Below, in pieces: positions 48,371-60,316 of a stretch of DNA of 64,000 nt. Origin of the DNA: Mauremys mutica. Taxonomy: Eukaryota; Chordata; Testudines; Geoemydidae. The notes beneath the pieces were generated by a model, which was not told the DNA's origin, did no database searches, and saw only the letters and a program-made list of their open reading frames with translations. Both the position numbers and the translations under genes were made by a program. Location of the stretch: the NCBI RefSeq assembly GCF_020497125.1, contig NC_059077.1:21832840-21896839 (forward strand). Reading direction: 5' to 3'. Position 1 is the stretch's first letter. Each line of letters starts with the position of its first letter.

Positions 48371-49540
48371 TTATTGGGCAAATAGGTGGGTTTTAATTTG
48401 CTGAACAAATTAAGCTTGAGGGTTTGGTTTTACTAAACCAGAACTGGAAGTGGTTTGGATCTGGGATTCCTTTTATCCCAATGAATAAAGTCTGCATGCT
48501 GCTGAGGATAACTGGCTTCAACTTTGAATCATCTCTGATTGTTATTGATAATGTGAGTGAAAGTTGGCAGGTGTTGGGTTAGTGCAGAGGGAAGATAGGA
48601 ACAGCATGTGCTGGGAACTAGTAAATCATGTTGTCTGTGAATCTAAAACCAAACTAATATTCAACCATTGTGTTAAAATAATAAATGTAATGTTATGGTG
48701 CAATCCAGCTCTCCCCAGAAAATCCAGACATTCTGACGATCGCTTGCTAATCTAGACTATATTCTCCAGGGCAGGGACTGTAATTCTTTATTTGTTAGAT
48801 GAGGAGCTCAGCATATATCTGGAATGGTATCTCAGACTAGGGCATTGTGAACAGGAATTTTAAAAACAATTTGAAGGATTTCTGAAGTGTCTTTTTGAAA
48901 ACCCAAAGCAAAATTCTTCAATTCAGGGAGAGAGAATGAGAAATACCCTTAAAATTCATCCTTGATGAGAGTCTTTGTCTTCACAAAAGAGTGGGACTTG
49001 GCAGGTCTCGAATTGTGAACTAGATGCCACAAATAGTAACACTTGTGCTTAAATTTAATCAAATGAGTAGTACCACTGACTTCAGCAGGACTATTCATGG
49101 GAGTAAGAATACTGATATGCATCATAGTTTCCAGCCTAAGGACCAGATCATTCAAATTATAATTTTCTAAAAACAAGTTTATTCTCAGTTTAATCTCATA
49201 TGTATCCTGTGCCAAGGGATTATATCCTACATTTTCAGGGGAATGAGTTAATCTAATTTCTAACATGAATGATTCTATAATTTCTTAAAAGCATAAAGAA
49301 ACATATATCCAGTCCTCTATGCTAAAGTATTATCGCTAGCATTTTGGTGCAGCTTTCCACACAAAAAAAGGTGGGTGGAGGTATATGTGTTTCAGAATCT
49401 TCCTCTGTATTGTTCTAGCAGAGAGATTGTCAAACAAGGAGAAGGGCTCATAAAACTTTCTAAGGGGCACAGTGAGCATGGAAAGTCTATATGTATATTG
49501 GTCCCCCATGAATTAGCTGGGTTTATCATGTCTCTGCCAG
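48371..49540. other. Upstream flank with few identifiable features
   Basis: Mostly unique. A faint L2/MIR-like tail (ttctccagggcagggactg) lies near 48762-48850, and a fragment of the palindromic MITE family near 49050-49110. Confidence 0.45.
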
Positions 49541-49589
49541 GCCACCTACCTTCTCTCTCATATCCTGGGACCAACACAGCTACAACACT
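49541..49589 (+). mobile_element. Penelope-like terminal fragment, third subfamily
   Basis: About 50 bp (ttctctctcatatcctggg, then accaacacagctacaac) match the terminal sequence seen at the folded copy at 60166-60316. Confidence 0.5.
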
Positions 49590-49742
49590 ATCCAAAGTAA
49601 AACACCTTGGGACAATGTTTGCTGTACCTGGGAGAGGACACTTTCTCCTCTTAGTCTGAAGGTTGTGAGGGTTGGGAAGTAATGGAAAATTACCAAGAAA
49701 CAGAACAAAAGAAGCAGGTGACCTCAGCAGGAGTGTATAAAG

Positions 49743-50746
49743 CAAGGGTCTCAAACTCAATTTACCTTAGAGCCAGTACCAGTCCTCAAATCCTCCCAGT
49801 GGGCCAATAATGGCACTGAAGATGGTGTTCATGCCACCTCCCAGTCCATTTCCCACCCTTTTCCCTCACTCCCTTGGCCTCATGCCACCCCAGCTGACTC
49901 TGCCCGGTGACTAGTGATGCTGCCTCCATGGCTGATTCTGCCCTGAGACTAGAGACGGTATCTCTGTCCCTCTCCCCCAGCCAATGGGAGCTGTGGGGAG
50001 CGGTGCCTGCAGCAGACAGCCGGGAGCGTGGCTGCATGGGCATAGGCGCTGACTTCCCCGCTTTCCCTTGGGTGCTCGACCCATGCTCTGCCCCTGGCTC
50101 CACCCCCACTCCACCCCTTCTATGCAACCCTGCCCTGCCTCTTCCCACCCCACCCCTGCCCTGCCCCCATTCCAACCCCTTCCCCAAAGTCCCTGCCCCA
50201 ACTCTGCCCCTCCCTGCCCTATTCCAACCCCTTCCCCAAATCCCCGCCCCAGTCCCACCTCCTCCGCTGGGCGAGCCACGTTCCCGCTCCTCCTCCTCCC
50301 TCCCAGCATGCCACCAAACAGCTGTTTGGCGACAGCCAGGGGGAAGCACTGGGAGGTAGGCGGAGGAGTGGGGATGCGGTGCACTCGGGGCAGGTGAGGT
50401 AAGGTGTGCGGGGGGTGAGGGGAGCTTGGCTGCCAGTGGGTGCAGCGCACCCAGTAATTTTTCCCTATGGGTGCTCCAGCCCCAGAGCACCCACAGAGTC
50501 GATGCCTATGTGCATGGGTCTCTCCTCCACAGCTCCACTGGCAACAGCAGGGATAGGGAGCCAAGCTGCCCGAGGTGAATGACATGTTGCCGAATGCAAC
50601 CCCTGGGAGCATCCCAGCATCAGGATGGAGCAAGACTGGAGGGAGGGGCATGTGACTCTCTCCTGCCTGCTGCCCTCCCGCCCCCACCCACCCCCCCTTC
50701 GCTGGCAGCCATAAGGGCCAGATGCAAGAACTTTGCAAGACCCCTG
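49743..50746. mobile_element. Outer hAT element of a nested pair
   Basis: The left end is CAAGGGTCTCAAACTC; the right end reads tttgcaagacccctg, the inverted form. The flanks gtataaag (49735-49742) and gtacaaag (50747-50754) match at 7 of 8. The GC-rich body is interrupted by a second hAT element at 50041-50510. Confidence 0.82.
50041..50510. mobile_element. Inner hAT element with perfect 8-bp duplication
   Basis: The ends are CATAGGCGCTGACTTCC and, on the other strand, CATAGGCATCGACTCTG. The exact duplication tgcatggg is at 50033-50040 and 50511-50518. The C-rich centre contains a roughly 60-bp near-repeat (attccaaccccttccccaaa, twice). Confidence 0.9.
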
Positions 50747-50754
50747 GTACAAAG

Positions 50755-52369
50755 GGACTCACAGGAGAGAACTGGGGGAAAGAGCCATCTTGCACCAGTG
50801 TTAGATGGAGGCTGTTGTAGAGGCACGATGGAACACAGATCTCTCGGGGAAGCGGTAAACTAGTAGGAATATTATGTTTAGGGTGAGTTATTATTTTGTA
50901 TGATCTGTACTCTCCTGTGAAATACATGATTAAAAATAAAGAGTATAAAGTTGATAGATTGAACAAATTATGAGTCTGTTGACTGCTTCACAAATACTGC
51001 ATGTTCCTGAGCAAGTTACACTGTAAACCAGAAGCTTCACACCTGTTGGGTGAAGTTCTGGGTGAGGGATGTGTTTATATATGGGGGAGCCAGAGGGAGT
51101 TAAGGCTGAGCCCAGAGGGGCTAGGGGGTTGGACAGTAGGTTCCCACACTCAGAAAAGGGGGGCGGTGCCTCAGAAAAGGTTTGCAGCCTGAGTGTGCGC
51201 CTAGGGATCCCAAGATTGGGGCAATGGCTAGGCTCCATTCAGCTACCAGAAGCTTAATCCAAACCCATGGATCCAGAGCACATGGACTTGGATTCCCCTC
51301 ACAGCAGTCCTAGTGGGTAACCAGGAAGGGGACCTTGCTAGTTTCTGAGACACTTCATATGTTTTCTTTTGACTTTTATCTTCTCTGACCTTTAATCCTC
51401 ATTTCTATCTTATTCTATAATGGGCAAAGAATAAAGAAAAACATGCAGTATTTGGTTTAATACTTTATCTTTATTGTGAAGTGGTTCAAGTCCTCCACCT
51501 TCTGTTGGTTTGTAAATATTGTACAATTTTTTTTTCTTTTTATTACTACAAATTTATACATTTATTATTTCCTCCATCAATCTGCATTCCAAAGTGAATG
51601 ATATATTATGTACAGCTAAGAGGAGCAAGAACAGTTATCTGAAAAGAAGAAATGTTCCTTGTAGCCTACAATAAAAGAGCGCTTGGGTCTCAGTGATAAG
51701 AGATAGTCAATAGTCATTGTATAGTCTCCTAAGAACTCCTCTGCTGTTTAGCCAGTTCAGGAATGGCTGAATCATGGAACTGTCTGAAAGGTTTAATGGA
51801 GAATAGGATCCTCATCTCAGTAGCCATTACTTTGTTGAAGATCCAGTTCTCCATGGTACTAAAGATCCTTAACCACATGAGTGGTTTTATATAGCTCCTG
51901 GTCTCTGCCAAAGTAGCCATTATTTTGTCAAAGATCTTCTCCAGCACAACATATGCCTGTAGACTAGCTAAATCCATTTGCCCCAATCTCAGAGGCAGGC
52001 AATATCACTGGGGATATGTCAAAAGGCACTGTTGCATTCCTCTCCTAAATTTTTCTAAAAAAGAGGCTTCCATGTGTTGGACAGTGGAATTTAAGCTATG
52101 TTCTCCATCTGCTAACAATGGCACGTAAGGAGTCAGCTAATACTGGCCTGTGCGTGTGTTGTGGTGGGAGTTTTTTGTTTTGTTTTTCTAATTAATACAA
52201 TGACATACTCCTCCTACCCTCCAGACTCTCATTGTGTACAAATTTGGGGGCCATGGCTCATGCTGCATGTTAATATCCATAGCTCATGATGCAAGGGTTG
52301 GGCCCTCTATTATTGTGTTTCTAGGGCCCTGTGTTGCCATTATCCACCTTTCACCAGGAGTTTACACTG
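50755..52369. other. Upstream flank, no identified gene
   Basis: I recognise no repeat family or exon. A 93-bp period imperfect duplication (tagccattac/tagccattat, then tttgt and agatc) lies near 51815-51950 and underlies an 85-codon minus-strand open frame (51986-51729) that resembles no family I know. Confidence 0.45.
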
Positions 52370-53226
52370 AGGGTTTGGCTACACTTGAGAGTTACAGCGC
52401 TGGTGGTGGCTTTACAGCACTGTAACTTACTCCCCGTCCACACTGGCAAGGCACATACAGCGCTGTATCTCCCTGGCTATAGTGCTGGCTGTACTCCACC
52501 TCGACGAGAGAAATAAAGAGAACAGCGCTGCTCTTGCAGCGCTGGAGTGCCAGTATAAACAGTGATAAATCTTACTACACTGTAACTGACCTCCGGAGCC
52601 TTCCCATAATGCTTTTTAAGTAAAGATAACACTCTTTGTTTTGTTGTGATGCCTCTTTGTTTTGTTGTGAACTCAGGGCTCCCGGAGCTGCTTATCTAAA
52701 AAACAAACACAGCTTCTGTTTGCTCGAGCAGAGGCAGGGAGGGGGGGATCCCCTTGTGTTTGCTTGAGGAGAGAAGCAGCCCGGAGTGGGGAAGGGGGAG
52801 TCTGTTTTGGAGCAGCTGCTTATCTGGTCTGAAGGCTATTTGCATTTAGTGAATGAGCGAGGGGTGGGGGAAGGGGTCGAAACTTTTAAAATGAAGGTTG
52901 GTGCTGTGTATCTTCAAGTCCTTAGAACTTGAAAGGCAGGGAGCTGACAGTGTCAGCTCCAAAAATCCACTCTCTCTGTCTCCCCCACGCTCCCTGTCAC
53001 ACTCCACCCCACCCCCCTCTTTTGAAAAGCACGTCGCAGCCACTTGAACGCTGGGATAGCTGCCCATAATGCACCACTCCCAACACTGCTGCAAATGCTG
53101 CAAATGTGACCACACTGCAGCGCTGGTAGCTGTCAGTGTGGCCACACTGCAGCGCTTTCCCTACACAGCTGTACGAAGACAGCTTTAACTCCCAGCGCTG
53201 CACAGCTGCAAGTGTAGCCAAACCCT
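52370..53226. mobile_element. Large MITE (AGGGTTTGGCTACACTTG ends)
   Basis: The terminal inverted repeats are agggtttggctacacttg and caagtgtagccaaaccct. Subterminal cagcgctg motifs recur many times on both sides (for example near 52397, 52460, 52524, 53120, 53151 and 53194), a pattern typical of transposase-binding repeats. It has no coding capacity. The superfamily is probably hAT, but the flanks do not give a clear duplication. Confidence 0.7.
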
Positions 53227-53649
53227 GAGTGCTGGTATTCCCTATAAAGTTGTGGCAACCCAGTGCACCACTCTGTAGAACTAGAAATTAAGTTTGATAA
53301 CTTTTTGAGGTTTTTCAGCTTGTTCTTGTATTGGATACTAGATATCAACAGGGACTGTCCAGTGCTATGTTTCGTAGGGATACTGATAATAGATTTTTTT
53401 CCCTGATCTCTGCACAAACAAGCAACATAAGAAAGTTGAAATTTAAAAAATGGGTCATTGGGGTGAGGGCTGTATCTCAAGGATCCCATGACCAAATTAC
53501 CCCAAATTTGCACCACAAACTTAACCTTGAGTCCTCCTGAACTGACTTAGCAGTTTTGAAGCCAATCTGACCATACAGATGGATTTTGGAGAGGTTGGAA
53601 GATTTAGCTTTACCCAGAAATGCTACTGCAACTTGAAATGGGTATATCT

Positions 53650-54486
53650 CAGGGGTGGGCAAACTTTTTGGCCCGAGGGCCACATCTGGGTGTGGAAATT
53701 GCATGCAGGGCCGGGGCAGGGGGTTGAGGTGCAGGAGGGAGTGTGAGGTGTGGGAGGGGGTGCAGTGTCCAGGAAGGGGGTCAGGGCAAGGGGTTGGGGC
53801 AGAGGAAGGGTGCAGGGCATATGAGGGGACTCAGGGAAGAGGGTTGGGATGCAGAAGGGGTGTGGAGTGCAGGAGGCGGTTCAGGGCAGGGGTGTGGAGT
53901 GCGGGAGGGTGCTCAGGACAGCGAGCTGGGTTGCAGGAAGGGTGCAGGGTGAGGCAGGGGGCTCAGGGCAGGTGGTTTGGATGCAGGAGGGGTGCAGCAG
54001 GGGGCTCAGGGCAGGGGGTTGGGGAGGGGTGCAGGAGGAGTTCGGGGTGCAGGCTCCAGCCAGCACTGCTTACCTGGAGTGGTTCTGGGGTGGCAGTGGC
54101 ACGCACCGGGGCCAGGACAGGCTCCTTGCCTGCTTGCCCTGGCCCCAGCCCCACGCTGCTCCAGGGGCACTGTGGCCCCTGGGGGTGGGGGAGGCAGAGG
54201 TCTCCGCATGCTGCTCTTGCCTGTGGGTACCTCCCCCGAAGCTCCCATTGGCCATGGTTCTCCGTTCCTGGCCAATGGGAGCTTTGGGGGAGGTACCCAC
54301 TGGCAAGAGCAGTGCATGGAGCCCTCTGCCCCCCCTCCCCTCCCTAGGGGCTGCAGGGACGTGGTGCCAGCCGCTTCCCGGAGCAGCGCGGGGCCTGCGA
54401 CACCACTGGGGTGGCAATCCCGTGGGGCAGATCCAAAGCCCTGAGGGGCTGGATCTGGCCCGTGGGCCATAGTTTGCCCACCGCTG
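53650..54486. mobile_element. GC-rich hAT element with internal minisatellite
   Basis: The ends are CAGGGGTGGGCAAACTTT and, on the other strand, CAGCGGTGGGCAAACTAT; ggcccgagggcc and ggcccgtgggcc pair next. The flanks match at about 5 of 8. The left half is a degenerate array of gcaggaggg, ggttgggg and tcagggca blocks. Several overlapping long open frames on both strands result, none a gene. Confidence 0.8.
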
Positions 54487-55337
54487 GTGGATATACTCTT
54501 GCCGCACTATGTATAGGTATGGTAATTATAGATAAGGTTTTGTTTACATACAAAATTGCACCAGTTTAAATTGTACACTGATTCAGTTAAACTGTTCAAC
54601 TTTTTGTGTGGCCAAGCCTTAAATAAAAAGACTTACAAGTTATATTTCATGGATATTAAAACAAAACAATTTATTATCAGTAGACAACAAAAGGAAAAGG
54701 GGATTTTTATCATTATTAGACTCAAGAGACAGAACAAACTGTGCCAGAGCTGAGGTTGGTGATGAAAAGTAAGTTGAAGGTAGAAAGTATCTTGAGGTCT
54801 GATTTGAAGTAGAAGGACCTTACTTGGTGCACAGGAAAAGGGAGTCCGTTCCAATCATAAGGATCAGAATGATAGAAGACATGGAGTGGTGAGTAAGAGA
54901 AGGAGCAGAGGGAGTATAAGGAGAGAGAGATGGGCAGAGCAAATAGTGGTAGTGAGAGTAGCAGGAGACCGGAGCTAATCATCAGCTGACTATAGATATT
55001 ACACTGGTGCTACAGTAGCTGTTTTTCTTTTTTCTCTTTGAGTTTCTGCTATACCTGTTTTTATGGTCTAGTTGTTCTATATTTAGTCAATAGGCATATT
55101 TACACGATAATGTACATGCTAATTTAATATCTATGAAAGCCTTGAATGTCTGGGACCTGGTTACCTAAGAAACCCTATATCCCATCACAGGACTTTCGGT
55201 CAGCTGGGATTCTCTTGCTGAGTGTTCTCAGGAGTGAACTCTCCAGGTCTGGCTACAGAGCTTAGAAGTGAGCTATAGAGTTGGCTCCCTCTGACACTCC
55301 AGAGAAGCCTAGTTTTGTCACTTCTTAATGTACCTAG
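54487..55337. other. Upstream flank without recognised features
   Basis: A short MITE-like fragment (tgtgtggccaagccttaa) lies near 54603-54620; otherwise nothing was identified. Confidence 0.45.
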
Positions 55338-57703
55338 TGTGACATTGCACCCCATAATGCTTTATAGAAATATGCTTATGAGTATAAATACGACATAACT
55401 GGAGCATGTTTTATGGTAGATATGCCATGTAACATATCTTTGCAAAGGTTATAATCTACAGAATATATTCATCCTATTTGTATGCATGTATCATTTTTAT
55501 ATTTGAAGTTATTAATATTGGCTATGCATTTGTTTGATTCTAAGTAACCTCAGTGAAGCATTTGGTCAGCTTCTTGAGAAAGGACTGTGACGGGTTGGAT
55601 CACAGAAACCCCCCTGGGAGCCGCCAACTGATGTGCCAAGACTACTTCTGCTCCTGTTTTTCCTGCCAGCTCAGAACTCCAGCACTCTGTCTTGCTGAGC
55701 CGGACACTCCCGTCTGCTCCAACAAAGACCTAGGGTCTGAATTACTTGCCCCAAAGCTGCAGGTTTACCTGAACACTTCTGTTAGCTGTTTTCCTGTCTT
55801 TAGCAATCAGATGCCCAACTCCCAATGGGGTGTAACCCCAAATAAATCCATTTTACCCTGTATAAAGTTTATGCAGGGTAAACTCAAATTGTTCACCCTC
55901 TATAACACTGATAGAGAGAGAGATGCACAGTTGTTTGCTCCCCCATGTATTAATACATACTCTGAGTTAATTAATAAGTAAAAAGTCATTTTATTAAATA
56001 CAAAAAGTAGGATTTAAGTGGTTCCAAGTAGTAACAGACAGAACAAAGTAAGTTACCAAGCAAAATAAAATAAAATGCGCAATCTATGTCTAATCAAACT
56101 GAATACAGATAATCTCACCCTCAGAGATGCTTCAGTAAGTTTTTTCTCAGACTGGACACCTTCCAGGCCTGGGCACAATTCTTTCCCCTGATACAGCGCT
56201 TGTTCCAGCTCAGGTGGTAGCTAGGGGATTCTTCATGATGGCTCTCTCTTTTTTTGTTCTGTTCCACCCCTTTATATATCTTTTGCATAAGGCGGGAATC
56301 CTTTGTCTCTTTCTGGGTTTCCACCCTCCCTCACTGGAAAAGCACCAGGTTAAAGATGGATTCCAGTCCATGTGACATGATCACATGTCACTGTAAGACC
56401 CCAAGCCTTCATGCCTCCCAGCCTGACTCACAGGAAGGCCTGCCTGCAAACAGAGCCATCCAGTCAATTGTCCTGGTTGATGGGAGCCATTAAGATTCCA
56501 AACCACCATTAATGGCCCACACTTTGCATAATTACAATAGGCCCTTCAGAGTTATATTTCATATATCTAGTCCCAGATACAAGAGTGCCATTTATACAAT
56601 TAGGATGATCACACTCAGTAGATTATAAGCTTTGTAATAATACCTTACAAGAGACCTTTTCATAAAGCATATATTAGTTGCATTATATTCACTTATTACC
56701 ATATTTTTATAAAACCATATAGACTGCACAACATCACAAGGACTATTCTCAGTAAGTGCCCAGTCAAGAAACACTTAACTTACAATGGATTTTGGGAGAC
56801 GCCAATCCACATCTGAGCTTTCCTGGGAATATTCAAACTAACATGTAAACAATGGCATTGGCTTGCAAAAAGCTGAATCATTTATAGACGTGACTTGCCC
56901 AGGTGGCTATAGACTCCATCTTATTACTGTGATTTTGCACAGGAGAACAAAAGGGTTTCCACCCACAAGAGAGAGAATATAAAAGGCCCTGGAAACCCCT
57001 CCATTTTGTCTTCAGCTGGCTCAAGAGATAGCCTCTCCACCCCAAAGAGATGCCTGAAAGAAGCTGGAACAAAGGACCGTAACTACAGGGGTGTAAGTGA
57101 TTGCTGGACCCAGACTAGGAAGGAGTCTAGTCTGTGAAAGAAGCTTATAGGAACATCTCTGAGGGTGAGATTTACCTGCATTTAGTTTCCACCTGTATTA
57201 GGCTTACACTTGCATATTTTTGTTTTATTTTGTTTGGTTATTTATTTTGTTCTGTTATTACTTGGAACCACTTAAACCCTACTTTTTATATTTAATAAAA
57301 TCACTTTTTACTTATTAATTAACCCAGAGGAAGTAATTAATACCGGGGGGAGCAAACAGCTGTGCATCTCTCTCTATCATTATTATAGAGGGTGAACTAT
57401 TTATGAGTTTACCCTATATAAGGTTTATACAGGGTAAAACAGATTTATTTGGAGTTTGGATCCCATTGGGAACTAGGTATCTGGGTGCTAGAGACAGGAG
57501 CACTTCTTGAGCTGTTTTCAGTTAAGCCTGCAGCTTGTGGGGAATGTGGTTCAGACCTGGGTCTGTGTTTGCAGCAGACTAGTGTGTCTGGCTCAACAAA
57601 ACAGGGTACTGAAGTCCCAAGCTGCCAGGGAAAATGGGCTCAGAGGTAGTCCCAGCACATCAGGTGGCAGTCCCAAGGGGGTCTCTGTGACCTAACATGA
57701 TCA
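55338..57703 (-). mobile_element. LTR-like repeat, interrupted by a related copy in opposite orientation
   Basis: The left edge is tgtgacattgcacccc (the antisense 3' end) and the right edge is near tctgtgacctaacatg. Its sequence breaks at 55585 and resumes at 56739. Right-arm blocks such as aagtggttcc/ggaaccactt and acagggtaaa/tttaccctgt are the reverse complement of the inner copy, which shows family identity. The right boundary is approximate. Confidence 0.6.
55586..56738 (+). mobile_element. LTR-like repeat, complete copy with 5-bp target duplication
   Basis: It begins tgtgacgggttggatc and ends gcacaacatcaca, i.e. TG...CA with short inverted ends (TGTGA/TCACA). A 5-bp duplication, aggac, flanks it at 55581-55585 and 56739-56743. 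Length 1153 bp, with no intact gene. TG...CA ends plus a 5-bp duplication point to a solo LTR of a retrotransposon or endogenous retrovirus; no internal genes are present to decide which. Confidence 0.6.
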
Positions 57704-58839
57704 CTTAACATGATGTAAAGTTGGTAGCAGATTTTCTCTAACAGCAACATGAGGTCTCGGGCTTCCCTCTTGGGGCAGATCAATGAGGTTTTTTATTTTT
57801 GTGGCAATCAGTGCTATTGCCTAGAAAATCTTGGAGGCTTAGTCCACATTTTGATTGAATTGGTCCAAACTATGGTGCAAAGGCAGATTATTTTCAGAGA
57901 CAGGACCATGGAACATCTAGCCCAAGTAAATCATTTGGAACCACATCTTGACCATGTTGAGGTCTAGAGTCAAGACCCCACCTCTTTGATAAAGCCTAAC
58001 CCTAATAATACCATCTTCACAAAACCAACCTACAGTTGGTGAGACTGAAGAGAATAAAGTAGAAGGCAAGAAGAAGAAAAGTGAAATAAACACCCAAACA
58101 TATACAGAGAGAATGAAGGAGGATATGACAACATCGTCATCAGGTCTGATCCAACGTCCACTGAAGTAAATGGAAAGTTTCCAGTGGATATCAGTAGGCT
58201 TTGAATTAAACCTTCAAAACTGTTCTTAATTTTTGTATAGTGCTGAAATACAAACAGTGACAGGCATCTTAGGAAACCATAAGAAAAGTGTTATTAGTGT
58301 GAGCCCATTTCAAACAGGGTCCCTGAATGTCAAGTGTTTCCAAATTCTCCCTCCCCACTGCTGAATTCATAGAACTGCTAGTTCCTGGAATCTTTTTGTT
58401 TGGTTGGTTGTTTTGTTTTGTTTTTTTAATGACTCTCTTCTCCCTGAAGGCTACTAGCTAAATTTTTAAGATATGATGCTTGTGCAGGACTGGATTGGCC
58501 AGTTTGGGACAAAAAAGCCTCTGATAAGGGTTTAACATTCGATAAATAATTTTACAGGTTTGGATGTTACATACATCAAGAGTGATAATACCCTGTTATA
58601 GGAAGACAAATTTTATTATAAAAAATGCAGCATTAAAAATAATAATTACACAAAAAACAGTTAAGACCTTGGTTGTAAAAGAGATACAGATCTGGCCATT
58701 CATCTGCAGATTGGTGGTTAAAATACAGTCAGGCTCAACAGCAACAACATTAAACTCTTTTCTGAAATCAGATCAATGACCTCTGTAAAAATTAACTGGC
58801 GGCTTCACATTCAGGAGGCTACCATCAAGTCTGGTTATA
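57704..58839. other. Upstream flank without recognised features
   Basis: No exon or repeat was recognised. The open frame at 57749-57967 (72 codons) resembles nothing I know. Confidence 0.45.
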
Positions 58840-59218
58840 CAGTAGAACCCCAGAATTACAAACCACAGAGTTATGTGGTTGACCAGTCACTTCATATCTC
58901 ATTTAGAACCTGAAGTATACAGTAAGGCAGCAGCACAGACAAAACAAAATACAATACAGTACTGTGTTAAACAAAAGCTACTTTAAAAAAAGGGAAAGTT
59001 TAAAAAAAAAAAGATTTGACAAGGTAAGAAAACTGTTTCTGTGCTTTAATTTAAATTAAGATGGTTAAAAGCAGCATTTTTCTTCTGCATAGTAAAGTTT
59101 CAAAGCTATATTAAGTCAAAGTTCAGTTGTAAACTTTTGAAAGAACAACCAAAACATTTTGTTCAGAGTTATGAACAACCTCCATTCCTGAGGTGTTCAT
59201 AACTCTGAGGTTCTACTG
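58840..59218. mobile_element. Mariner/pogo-type MITE
   Basis: The ends are CAGTAGAACCCCAGAATTAC and, on the other strand, CAGTAGAACCTCAGAGTTAT. TA flanks both ends (58838-58839, 59219-59220). The interior is AT-rich. Confidence 0.87.
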
Positions 59219-60165
59219 TAATTGGCACCTTGGAGTCCATCAAATATTTAATATAAAATTCATAAAGATGACATGAATAAAAGATCTGCTTCAGTTCCAA
59301 ATACAGCAAATCCCTCATTGTTTCCATTAAAGTACATAAATAATTGTCAGCTCATTAAAAATATATGTAAAATTAGATAGTGAAAAGAGAATATTTCTAA
59401 AACTTACAAGTAAAAATCAAAATAGTATTTTGTCCAATTAGAAAATGTCTAGGTACAGTATTCTGCTTTAGTCAGAAGCACATATGTAACAAATTCTTAC
59501 TTTTTGTATGGTCCTCATTATTGCAACTAACCAGAGGGGATCATAAAATTAATACCAATATTTAGAATATGTAAGTGTGGGGTGCTCATCCATTATTCTG
59601 AAAGCAGTGGAGTATAGAGATGGAACATAGAGGGAATAAAGCTACATTTCATCTTCATCCTCTCTGTATTTCTGAGAAAGTAGTTAATCATGTTGAAAAA
59701 CTTGTTTTAAATATTGGCTTGCAGAACTCGTATCCTATATGCCTTAATGGTTTTATACCTCAAAAGGAAGCCAGGAGACTTTTTATTAGAGCTCATTTAC
59801 CCATGTCCTTAGGACAGTCCTGATTATGGAGCAACAATCCTCAGATTTGTAAGTTTGGTGTGGGTAATAGTTGGAACTTTCATAGAACTTTCCATATTGG
59901 AAGCACAAAGGGCATTATGAATATCAATGAATTAAGCACATAAAAATTCAGGGGCCAAATTCCTCCCTGGCTCACAGGCTGTGATTCTGAGCAGAATTTG
60001 ATCCTAGACGCTTATTCTAAACCTCTCTGCTCTGTAAAATTGGGCATGAAATCATGGAAGAATGGACTCTCATACTTCCAGTCAAATATTACAATTATTA
60101 GACTATATCATCTTTTATGCCCTAGTCCTCTTTATGTTTAAGTTACTCTGTTAAGTATGTTTGCA

Positions 60166-60316
60166 GTATCATTGTAGTCATGTTCATCCCAGGATATGAG
60201 AGAAACAAGTTGGTGCTCTATATCCCAGAAAAGCTTTGTGTAGCTCAAAAGCTTGTACCTTCCCCCAACAGAAGTTGGTCCAATAAAAGACATTACCTCA
60301 CCGACCTTATCTCTGT
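60166..60316 (+). mobile_element. Penelope-like element, third subfamily, folded fragment
   Basis: The first about 45 bases (gtagtcatgttcatccc, aggatatgagagaaac) are the terminus in minus orientation, joined directly to a plus-orientation tail (gctcaaaagcttgtacc, agaagttggtccaataaaag, acattacctcacc). The hammerhead-like hairpin is badly decayed (cagaaaagc... caaaag). It repeats the folded layout of the other two Penelope-like insertions. Confidence 0.55.

Noticed and set aside
49786..50966. 234- and 351-codon minus-strand open frames
   Set aside because: They run across two nested hAT elements and their boundaries, so they cannot be an ancestral gene.
53655..54507. 230- and 207-codon plus-strand frames and overlapping minus-strand frames
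   Set aside because: They lie wholly inside the GC-rich hAT element at 53650-54486 and its degenerate minisatellite.
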